Assembly (NCBI GenBank): GCA_001430745.1
Contig: KQ481955.1
Coordinates: 114,166-124,999, forward strand
Reading direction: 5' to 3'
DNA: 10,834 nt
Origin: Auxenochlorella pyrenoidosa
Lineage: Eukaryota > Chlorophyta > Trebouxiophyceae > Chlorellales > Chlorellaceae
The position numbers and the translations under genes are program-made. Shown here in pieces: positions 1-7,963 of this stretch (positions are counted from its first letter, which is position 1; every line of letters begins with the position of its first letter). The notes beneath the pieces are model-generated. The model was not told the DNA's origin. It ran no database searches and saw only the letters and a program-made list of their open reading frames with translations.

Positions 1-398
1 TGCCACGCAATGTTGTTCCACGTGCCGACCGGTGCGCACGCGGCAGGCAGTGCCGCAGCACGCCTGCGGGAGCTGTGGGCCGAGCAGATGCACCGAGTGT
101 GCGCCGAGGTGCAACACCAGGTGGGAGCGGCCTCTCCCACCTTAGGGCCCTAGGGCGGCGCCCGTTAGAGCAGGGGCTGGCTGGGCGTGCTTCCCCACAG
201 TGAGCCTGCCTGCCATGCTGGAAGCTGTGCCGCCCGCACGGCATGCCCGCGCTGCCAGTCCATCTCCGCCAAACCCCTCCTGCTGGGCTGCAGGCGTACC
301 TGATCCGCAGCCAGGCCCGCCTGGACGACCGAGGGCGCGCCGCCGCCGGCGCAGGCGCTGCGCAGAGCCCCACCAAGCGGCAGCGCACCCGCGCCTGA
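1..398 (+). CDS. 3' end of an unrecognised protein-coding gene (last two exons)
   Basis: Two exons are visible: 1-120, open from the window edge, and 294-398, ending in TGA at 396-398. They are joined by an intron at 121-293 (CAG|GTGGGA donor, CTGCAG acceptor, phase 0). The joined 74 residues contain a helical, charged stretch (LRELWAEQMHRVCAEVQHQ) running into AYLIRSQARLDDRG, then an Ala/Gly linker and a basic tail SPTKRQRTRA. The KRQR cluster could be a nuclear localisation signal, which is inference. If the intron were retained, translation would stop at 151-153. The splice is preferred because exon 2 stays open and protein-like to its stop. I do not recognise the family; too little of the protein is in the window. 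Confidence 0.6.
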
Positions 399-1866
399 GC
401 GCAGGCCGTATCGCTTGGACATGGCGCGCCGGCGGCCCCCCCCACCCTCCCCCCCCACCACACACACCACCCCCCACACCCCACACCCTCCCGAGCAGCT
501 TCCTTGTTGCTGGGCGGCAGGCCGGGCGTCCACTGGCCAGCTCCACCCAAGGAATCTCGCCCACACAGCTCCTGCACACCTTGCCCTGGGGCGTTTTGCA
601 CAGAACATGATTTATGCGCCATCCCGTGTACAGCACGGCCTGCTGCGCGGCGGAGGGCGTCGCCTTGACCCCGCGCCCTGATTCGCCTCCCAAGCAGGCG
701 TTGCCTCACTTGCGCCCACCCAACCCCACCTGCTTTGTACCCCTGCGGCACAGCGTCCCCTTGCACTGGCAGCACAATGTGCTCGTGTACCCATGACAGC
801 TTCTGCCCTACCATTATGAAAAATTGAATCCGAACCAAATGCTCCCTGCCCAGAACATCTGCCCACACACTCCTTCCCAGCCGTGTCGCTGCGCCCACCC
901 TCTACCCATGCTGCCTGCCTGCCAGACGAAAACAGCTTGCCTGGCGAGATTCGATTAATCTGTCTTTCATGCAACTCCTCACAGCGACGTCGCTTGCCAG
1001 GGGAGCTCCCACCCCTCACCCTGGATGCCAGGGCCGCCTGCGTGGCAGGTTTTCTGCCCAACGCTGCTAACTGGCCCTCCCGCTCAGTCGTCAGTCACAG
1101 CAATGCCCCTGCTATATCTCTCTATATTGTGCCCATCCTTTCCCTTTGCCCACCGCCCCCAACATCCACCATCACCCGCCATGTCTTGCCATTCCCGGTC
1201 CTGAGTGCTGTCCGAGCACAGTTTTCTTCCTTCCTTGATAGTCGTCAGCCCTGCAGGCATGCCAGAAGCAGGACATTCATGCTTTTCACCTAAGATCTCA
1301 ACAGGGACCCAGCCAACATTAGCCTCGCGCGCTGTCTTTGCCGCCTCCTATGACCTTCCCTCCGCACAGAAAACTAACTCAGCACGTCCTGCAAGCACCA
1401 TTATCTGAGAACGCCCCCATCGCACATGTGCACAACCCAAAAGTTCCTCTTGAGGCAGAACGGAGGGTAGACTGAGGCATCATCGATGCTTGCGCTGAGA
1501 GCGCACCTGGTCCCGCAGCCAGAGCTCTCCACTTCTGCAACGGATCTCTCCATGCTGCTCGCAGCCATGGCTCCAGGTTGTGCGGCTCTGTTGCTTTGCA
1601 CGTGCGCCAGTACTCACCCCTGCAGTACTGCCAGAAACCATTCGTTTGTAGCAATGCCAGTATGATATGCACACCCGTCGTAGCCATCGGCGTGCAATTT
1701 GACGTACCGCCCACTGGGAACAGGTCAGATCCGCTGAGGGAGCAACCCAATTCCGCCAGCGTAGGTCATGCCCAGTGTTTTATTATTGACTTGCTCAGTG
1801 GTGGGGTTCATACACAGGATGAGTATTCTGGGGCAGGCTGATCCAGGATGCGATAATGCACGAAAA
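399..1866. other. gene-poor stretch: 3' UTR of the left gene plus intergenic DNA
   Basis: No convincing coding exon is visible here. The left part should hold the 3' UTR of the gene ending at 398, but I find no TGTAA signal in the + direction. Open frames on both strands have irregular composition and no recognisable motif. From about 780 to 1860 the GC content is clearly lower than in the genes, with AT-rich words such as the one at 1113-1127, as expected for non-coding DNA in a GC-rich alga. A C-rich tract near 437-492 is listed separately. Confidence 0.5.
437..492 (+). repeat. C-rich / CA-rich low-complexity tract
   Basis: Long runs of C broken by A or T, followed by CA dinucleotides. The minus strand therefore carries several G-runs of four to eight bases close together, the pattern expected of a G-quadruplex. 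It lies about 40 nt beyond the stop codon of the left gene, so it would be in that gene's 3' UTR. Confidence 0.7.
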
Positions 1867-2007
1867 TCACTCATGGTGGGCACCTTCGAGAAATGAAGAA
1901 ATGATGCTAGCCAGCTCGTTTTCTGCATGGGCATCCAGGCTCTGCGCATCCAAGCATGAGACCATGAGCTGCTGGCGCTGCCGCCGGGCATGCTGCACCC
2001 ACTGCTG
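1867..2007 (-). CDS. candidate terminal exon of an unrecognised minus-strand gene
   Basis: Reading the minus strand from 2007 to the TGA at 1869-1867 gives 46 residues with natural protein character: a basic start (QQWVQHARRQRQQLM), then an amphipathic, acidic stretch containing LDAHAENELASIISSFLEG, ending AHHE. Third-position GC is about two thirds. An in-frame TGA lies directly upstream (2010-2008), and the bases there (GCTGACAG|CAG) make a plausible splice acceptor, so this would be a last exon. I could not find a matching first exon: a nearby ATG at 2064 is in the same frame, but its only good GT donor is in the wrong phase. No TGTAA signal follows, although an AATAAA lies further downstream near 1786. 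Any upstream exon would have to lie in or next to the 5' end of the POP1 gene, which starts at 2100 on the other strand. Family unknown; it could be a chance open frame. Confidence 0.3.
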   Translation of the reverse strand, partial: QQWVQHARRQRQQLMVSCLDAQSLDAHAENELASIISSFLEGAHHE

Positions 2008-2099
2008 TCAGCACATGCATGAGCGCCCTCGACAGCTTTGACACTGCCAGTTAAACTCGAACATAAAAATTCGCAGGTCCCCGGGCCGCAAGAAGCAGT

Positions 2100-5000
2100 A
2101 TGGAGGCAGACCCACCTCCAGCTGCCCTGCCCAGGGCGCTGGATGTACAGCGCTTTGCAGGGGCGCGTGAACAAGAGGTGTGGCGTACCTATGGACGTCC
2201 CTTTGGCAAGAACAAACTGCGGCGCCGCCTTGGCTGCAGCACTCTTGCTACTTTGCGGCCCTTTACAGACGCGCCTCACCGTTTTCCTACTCCTCTGCAG
2301 ATCAGATCGCTTGTGGGCGCGCTGCAAGAGGGCCCGCTGGGCCCCAAGTTTGGAGTGGCGGCGCTGCCCCACCACCTGCGCCGCAGGGCAAGCAGCCACA
2401 AACCCTTCCATGGCCATCGCTTCCGGCCAAACGCAAAGCTGCAGGGCAAGCGGCTCAAGCTGCAGGCTGCCGGGAGTGAGGCAGCCCTGGAGGAGGGAGC
2501 AGTTGCGGTAGCAACGGGTACAGTGCCCGGCAGCAGCGAGGAAGGTCCCCAGCCTCAGCCAGGCAGCAGCCCTGCTGCGGCACGTCCCTTCACAAACCGC
2601 CGCATGCGCCGCACACCTGCTGCGCTGGCGGAGCAGCACCGCCGGCTGGCATCCTGGAGCGAGGCCTCCCTGGCAGCCTCCGTTGCCTGGGCAGAGGCGC
2701 TCGGCGGCAGCGCCGGCGGCAGCGGCAGTGGCCCGCTTCGGCGCCTGGAGACACATGTGTGGCACGCAAAGCGGCTGGCCATGGAGGAGCGGTGAGCTTA
2801 CTCGCATCGACAGGACCTCAGCGAGTGGCCGCATGAGATGTGTGTGCACCTCATGCACGCACCTAGCAGGCGGTCACCTGACGCTCGGCCGGCCAAGCCG
2901 CTCCTGCCCGCACCCCCAACCACACACACACAGCGCCCCTGCCCCCCACCCCCAACCACTGACCCACACACGCGCGTGCGCCCCCACACTGCAGCTACGG
3001 CTGGCTGCTGCCGGCGGGCGCTGCGGGGCAGGGCCGCGGCAGCCGCTCGTTTGCGCATGCCGCCAGGGCCGCCTGCCTGGCCCACGATGCCAGCTACCAC
3101 TGCCCCTTGCTGCTCAGGTGGGGGCCGCCCGGTCTGCGCTGCTATCGAATGTTGCGCCGCATGCGATGCATTCTGTGCTGCAACGTCCTCTGCTGGGGGC
3201 CGCCCAGGGCACACACCATGCCCCACGCACCCCACACCACCCTGCCGCTCTGCTGCTCCCGCCTCCCATTCAGCGGCAAGTGGGAGGCTGTGCATGGCCT
3301 GCTGGAAGCAATGCTGCCTCCAGAGGAGGCGGCTTCCCTGGCAGCTGACTGGCAGGCCAGCAGCGGCGGCGGCGGCAGCTGGGGCTGGGAGCAGGACGTG
3401 CTGCTGCACCACCCTGGGCGCTACCCAGCCAGGGCCATCTGTCCCGCTCAGCTGCTGCTGCTGCCGCCCTGCGCCAGCGGGGGCAGCGCTGCGGGCAGCG
3501 CTGGCGACGGCGTGCAGGCCATGGATGTTGAGACACCAGCGAGCGCCGCAACAGCGACAGGCGGCCTGCAGGCGGCGGAGGCGATGCAGGCGTGCCTGTG
3601 GGTGCACCCCGCAGCGGCAGCCGCCGCGCACTCTGCACTGCGCCTGGCAGCGGCGCAGCAGGAGCAGCAGGCCAGCGGGCCAGGCGACGTCGGCCTGGCT
3701 GTGCTGGACCTCCGAAGGCTGGAGCTGCGAGGGGGTGGTGCAGACGCGGCGCTGGCGGCGGCCCTGGCGGGCGCCACCGCCGGCGGGGTGCAGCAGCAGC
3801 TGGCGGGGCAGCGCTTTGAGGAGCAGCAGGCGCAGGCGGCGCGGCAGCCGGCCCAGCAGGCGCAGCCCGCAGCACAGCAGGGGCCCGGCCGCGCGGCGCC
3901 TGGGTTGCTTCTGCCGCTGCCGTCGCCTCTGGCGCAGATGCAGCACGGGGATGCTGTGCAGGTGCTGCTCGCAGACCCAAGCCTGCGCAGGCCTGTGCAG
4001 CTGGGCTCTGCAGCGGGCAGCCTGCTGCCCGGGATCCCGGCAGGCGGCGAGCAGGGGCAGGCGGCGTGCCCCACGCTCGCAGAGCAGCCTGGCGACCTCG
4101 CCTGCCTGCCCCGAGCGCCGCTGCCCCTCTCCGAGGCGGAGATCAGCTCCCTGCGGCACCAGCTGCGCCGGCGCATGCTGCAGCTGGACCCTGCGGCAGC
4201 GCTTGGCAGCGGCGGCAGCGGCGCCGCCGATGCTGCAGACCCAGAGGTGCAGCGCCGGGCCGCGTGCCCGGCTGTGCTGGTGCGGCATGACCCCCCCGGC
4301 ACTGGCGGCATCCCGGGTGAGGCGGTGGCTGTGATGGTTTGGACATGTGCCTGCACGGAACATACTATTGCTGCTCTCGACTTGTCAGCTTGTCCCTTGT
4401 TTCTGGCGGCGGGGTCGCAGCCTGAGCTGCGGTCGACCCTCCCGCTCCAACAAGCTGCGGCCTCGCAGCACCGACCCAACCGTTGCTGCACCTCCTCCTG
4501 CCCACAGGCTGGTCCCTCATCCTGCCGCCCGGCTGGGCGCCACCCCTGTGGCTCGCGGCTGCCTACGCCGGCTGCAAGCCGGCGGGGCAGCGCGAGTGGC
4601 GCTGGCTGCACGCCCTGGAGCAGCGACGCTGCTTCCCTTGGGACTGGCCTGACACGGCGGGCTACGCCGCCCTGATGCGGCAGCAGGCCCAGCTGCGCCA
4701 GGCAGCCCAGGCGCGGCGGCCCAAGGGCAAGCAGATGCTGGCGGCGCCGGCAGCGCCGCCGCCTTGGGAGCTGCTGCTGCCGAGGGATCCAAGCAACCAG
4801 CAGGAGGGGCAGGGGCAGCAGCAGCAGGCACAGCAGCAGCAGGCCGGGCAGGCGCAGCAGGAGCAGCAGCAGCAGCAGGCGGGCCAGCAAGCAGAGGGGC
4901 AAGCAATGGATGTTGATGCTGCGCCCCAGGGTGCACCAGCCAGCGGCGGCAGCCCAGAAGGCCAGCAGATGTTTGTTGCCCGCACATACGCCACCATGGC

Positions 5001-5745
5001 TGCAGCCCTCCAGGGCAGCGGCAGGGGTGGTGGAGACAGTGTCGATGCCACCGGCGGCGGCATTGAACCTCTTCCGCTAGCGGCGTGCCCGGCTGCGGGC
5101 ACGTCGCGGCAAGGGCTGCTGGTGTGGCGGCCCAGGCAGCACTTGCCGGCTGGACAGCTTGCAGGGTCAGGACTCGCTCCGCCTGCTGCAGCAACAGAGG
5201 AGGCTGCCACCTCACCCAGCAAAGCAGAGGCGGCGGCTGCGGCAGCACCCAGGCCAGGCAACGGTCTCTGCCTGGTGGAGGCTGCTGTCTTCCCAGTAAA
5301 GACCGGCGCCCCTGCCGAGGGCGCCGCGGTCTGCCTTGTGGCGGGGTGGGAGGCACGGCGCTGCCGGCGGCCGCTGCACGTGCTCGGGGCGCGGCAGCTG
5401 CGGCGGCGCCAGCGCGAGCGTGAGGAACAGGAAGCGGCCCTGCTGGAGCTGGGAGGAGACCCTTCGGAGCTTGCTGCTCCAGGGCTGAGCGGCAGCGATG
5501 GCGAGGTCTCAGAGGATCAGGTCCAAGCGATTGGCTGGGTGCTGTCAGAGGCGCCCCGCGGCCTGCCCCGCCGCTGCGGCGCGCTGGCAGCCGTGTCTGC
5601 CGCGGCCGCCTGGCGCCTGCGGTCGCTGCAGCATGGCGGGGCAGCCAGCGACAGCAGCAGCATCATGGCGTTTGTGCGCAACCCAGGCAGCGCAAGCCTG
5701 TTTCCAGTGCGGCTGCAGCTGGTGGTTGAGCAAGGCCCTGCATGA
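2100..5745 (+). CDS. POP1: RNase P / RNase MRP protein subunit POP1, five exons, 990 aa
   Basis: POP1 is the largest protein of the eukaryotic RNase P (tRNA 5' maturation) and RNase MRP (rRNA processing) complexes, and acts in the nucleus and nucleolus. Exons: 2100-2177, 2301-2791, 2995-3117, 3274-4316 and 4508-5745. All four introns are GT-AG and the phases agree, giving 2,973 nt (990 codons plus TGA at 5743-5745). Family signatures in order: LPHHLRRRASSH at residues 48-59 (human LPRHMRRRAMSH); LETHVWHAKR at 175-184, nearly identical to human; SYHCPLLL near 223-230; CLWVHP at 338-343; the POPLD-domain start GWSLILPPGW at 579-588, followed by AYAGCKPAG and FPWDWPDTAG (621-630); and a C-terminal AIGWV ... 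FVRNPGS block ending the chain. Human POP1 is 1,024 aa. Between the blocks are Ala/Gly/Gln-rich insertions, including a Gln-rich stretch at about 678-711. The ATG at 2100 is the first in frame after a TAA at 2064-2066. Intron 1 (123 nt) has no in-frame stop, so its retention would add 41 residues. Confidence 0.93.
4798..4904 (+). repeat. CAG-rich tract coding a Gln-rich segment of POP1
   Basis: Interrupted CAG runs, read in frame as Gln with Ala/Gly/Glu breaks, lie in exon 5 of the POP1 gene after the POPLD-type motif. Human POP1 has nothing similar at this place. Such tracts are common in GC-rich green-algal proteins and are usually disordered linkers. Confidence 0.8.
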
Positions 5746-5797
5746 GAGGCTCCTGTGAAGCGGGTGCACTTTGGCATGCATACGCCTGCTTGCAATC

Positions 5798-5802
5798 TGT
5801 AA
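5798..5802 (+). terminator. TGTAA poly(A) signal of POP1
   Basis: TGTAA, the usual green-algal polyadenylation signal, lies 52 nt after the POP1 stop codon. Cleavage would be expected roughly 10-20 nt further on, near 5812-5822. Confidence 0.7.
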
Positions 5803-5846
5803 AGAACTGTGAGCTGTGCATGGCAGCACGGAGCAGTGCGTGATGT

Positions 5847-5851
5847 TTACA
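5847..5851 (-). terminator. TGTAA poly(A) signal of p31comet (minus strand)
   Basis: The + strand reads TTACA, so the minus strand has TGTAA, 65 nt after the p31comet stop codon at 5917. It faces the POP1 signal at 5798-5802, so the two mRNA ends come within a few tens of bases of each other. Confidence 0.7.
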
Positions 5852-5916
5852 TCCTTTGCATAATGGTGCGTAAGGCCAGCAGAAGCCATCAAGCCAGGCT
5901 GCCGTGGTCCGTGCTG

Positions 5917-7727
5917 CTAGCCGGCGCCATCCCGCTGGCTGCCCGTGTTCAGACCCTTGATGACAGACTTGCACAGGAACCACACTGGCAGGGGGGCAGG
6001 CGCTGCTGGAGATGTCTGTGTCGCCGCCACAGGCCGCTCCCCAGCTGCTGTCTGGGATGCGGGCTCCGCGTCCGGCAGCTGGGACAGGTGCGTGGTTGGC
6101 TCCTCTGTGTCACTGCTGCTGCCGCAATCCATGTCGCTGGCCCCGCCCTCATTGCCAGGTGCCGCCCCTGTCGCTGCTGGTGGCATGCCCTGCCGCCGCT
6201 GCTGCTGCCCCGCTCTGCCCCCTGCTGCTGCTGCTGCTGCTGCCAAATTTGCTGCTGCCACTTCCGCTTCCGCTTCCTCTGGGCATCGCCCCAGCAGCAG
6301 CTTGATGTGCACGCCGTTGCGCATGCTCAGCCTGAAGTGCCGCTTGATGGCAAATCCGCTGGGTGCGGCTCCGCCGGCGCCATCAACGAGCCCCTGCTGC
6401 TGCTCCTGCGCTGGCAGCTGCTGCTGCTGCCCAGGAGTGCAGACAAGGGTGGCAGCCTGGCCGCTGCTGGTGTTGCTGCCCTCCAACAGCAGGAAGAGCT
6501 TGCAGGGCCCTGCAGGTGCGTGGGGGGCGTGGGCAGGTGCATCGCTAAAGCAGCAGGGAGCACAGGGCCGCACGGCGCCGCATCTCCCATCTCCCAGCTG
6601 GGCGCAGCTAGGCTTGGCAATCGTCCAGCTTGCTGCTTGCAAGCTGCCATGTGCCCCGTCCAGGGCAGCCGCCGCTGGCCTGACCTGTGTGCGCGGTGCC
6701 CTCTGGGAGCTCCGCCATGCCCACCACCAGCTGCCGCAGCGCCAGCTGGCACAGCCGCTCCTGCCGGCTCGCCCGCGGTCGGGCATAGGGCTGCTGCTGC
6801 TGCTGCTGCTGCGCGCTGCTGTGCGCTGCTGGCTCGCATGCTCCGACACCTGCCGCGGCGGCGGGTAGCGCATGCTGCGCCTGCCGTGCCGGCGGCGGCG
6901 GCCCGACCGAGCCGGGCGGCATCACCACCTCATAGGCCTCCCGGGGCTTGGCCGTGGAGGAGCCCAGCAGCAGGAAAGCGCGGCGCGGCACACCAAACGC
7001 CAGCAGCGCGGCATCGATGCTGGCCAGCGCCTCCTCCGTCTTCTCCAGGAACTGCACTAGCGCACGGGGGTTGCTGGTGCACACCCTGAGGAACGCACGT
7101 CAAGAGCGAGGACGCCAACATAAGGTCGGTTTGTGTAAATTCACATCGTTGCCGGAAGCTGACAGCCAAGTGCTAGTCTGGTGGCAGGAACAGCAGCCTG
7201 TAAGGCAGGAACCAAGCACAGCAGTGCTGTGCTCACCTTGAGCAAGCGGCGGTCCCCCTTGGGGGCTCGCCGCCGCCGCCGCGCAGCACCCGCGTCGTTG
7301 CCGGCCGGCGCCTCTGCCTCTGCGCGCTGCCGCTCGCACGCCGCTCGCAGCAGCTCGTCGTAGAGGAATGGGATTTGTGCGCGCTGGAACAGCAGGTGCT
7401 TGACCAGCGTCCTCAGCAGCGCGGCACATTCAGCAGGTGTGGGCACCACGGGGAGCGGCACCGCAAGCGTGGCGGACTGCGCCGAGAGGAGATGGGGCAC
7501 TGGTTTTCTGGGGGATGCCAGCTGTGCACACATGAGGACGTCGTGGCAAGGGCTCTTACATTGCACAGACCTGGACAGCTGCATGCGAGAGGGGCCGTAC
7601 CTGCGGGCCGGGCCGCCGCCGCAGCGCTCGCTGCTGCTGCCTTGGCTGTTCCGCCGCATCGCAGCCGGCCTGATTGCGCTGCTGCTGCAGTCTCCTGCGC
7701 AGCATGCTCCTCTGGGGAAAGCGCCAC
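5917..7727 (-). CDS. p31comet / MAD2L1-binding protein, four exons, 455 aa
   Basis: p31comet binds closed MAD2 and, with the AAA+ ATPase TRIP13/PCH2, disassembles the mitotic checkpoint complex. Its fold mimics MAD2 (HORMA-like). Exons on the minus strand: 7727-7560, 7476-7237, 7051-6685 and 6509-5917, with introns of 83, 185 and 175 nt, all GT-AG, phases 0, 0 and 1. The sum is 1,368 nt, 456 codons with TAG. Matches to human, in order: VPTPAECAALLRTLVKHLLF then QRAQIPFLYDEL (67-98; human RVTPAECCQL..LVKYLLYQRQQIPLPYEQL); VPRRAFLLLGSS..KPREAYE (157-177; human VPRVLILLGGN..SPKEFYE); RLCQLALRQLVVGMAELPE (235-253); FAIKRHFRLSMRNGVHIKLLLG split over 311-332; and a C-terminal LPVWFLCKSVIKGLN (432-446; human DYIWFQAPVTFKGF). 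It is much longer than the human protein (about 274 aa) because of Ala-, Gln- and Ser-rich insertions. The start of exon 3 is the least sure: the stronger-looking acceptor near 7085 is out of phase, so the one at 7052-7053 was used. The name rests on motif order, not on a search. Confidence 0.85.
6222..6242 (+). repeat. (CTG)7 run, read as poly-Ala in p31comet
   Basis: Seven uninterrupted CTG units on the + strand. On the minus strand, in the frame of p31comet exon 4, they are read as GCA codons and give an alanine run between the FAIKRHF block and the C-terminal WF block. Confidence 0.8.
6791..6811 (+). repeat. (CTG)7 run, read as poly-Gln in p31comet
   Basis: Seven uninterrupted CTG units. 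In the minus-strand frame of p31comet exon 3 they are CAG codons coding seven glutamines, within the insertion between the AYEVV block and the RLCQLALRQL helix. The same trinucleotide is read in a different frame from the Ala run in exon 4. Confidence 0.8.
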
Positions 7728-7963
7728 GAGCAGACGCAGACAGCTGGGAGCTGGGCTTTCTCGCTGAACTGATGTGAGCCCGTGTCCTTCAAGAACCCAC
7801 GTCGACGAGGCCGAAGATCAAAGAAAACACGCAGGCCGAAACACGAGAAAAGTTGCTGCCAAATGGGGACAAATCCTGCCCTTTGGGGGCTCTTGATTTT
7901 ACTCCATAGCATTCCGATCACACTGCCGAATACTCGAACACGACCGAAAGACTCCTAGTCGAC
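7728..7963. promoter_or_regulatory. shared divergent promoter region, p31comet / methyltransferase
   Basis: Only 236 bp separate the two start codons (7727 on the minus strand, 7964 on the plus strand), so both 5' UTRs and core promoters must lie here. The stretch is less GC-rich than the flanking exons. I see no clear TATA box in either direction and no RNA-gene signature. That both genes use it is inferred from the arrangement. Confidence 0.5.

Noticed and set aside
883..1293. A 136-residue + strand open frame in the gene-poor stretch
   Set aside because: Composition is irregular, with no conserved motif and no supporting signals; most likely chance.
1379..1750. A 123-residue minus-strand open frame in the low-GC stretch
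   Set aside because: No recognisable motif, no splice or poly(A) support, and base composition like the non-coding surroundings.
2008..2064. UGA read as selenocysteine or read-through joining ATG 2064 to the 1867-2007 frame
   Set aside because: Green algae do have selenoproteins, but I see no redox motif around the UGA and no evident SECIS-like structure; splicing or chance is simpler.
2838..4334. A 498-residue + strand open frame in another frame across POP1 exons 3-4
   Set aside because: It runs unbroken through introns whose removal restores conserved POP1 motifs, and its own translation is Arg/Cys/Ala noise.
2798..4363. A 521-residue open frame on the minus strand opposite POP1
   Set aside because: It covers POP1 exons and introns alike, is rich in Arg/Gln/Pro/Cys, and has no motif. 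It is an antisense shadow caused by the high GC content.
3448..4902. A 484-residue minus-strand open frame opposite POP1
   Set aside because: Leucine/proline/cysteine-rich translation of CAG-rich coding DNA read backwards, with no family signal.
5809..7089. A 426-residue + strand open frame opposite p31comet
   Set aside because: Antisense to four conserved p31comet blocks; composition is Cys/Arg/Pro-rich and unlike a real protein.
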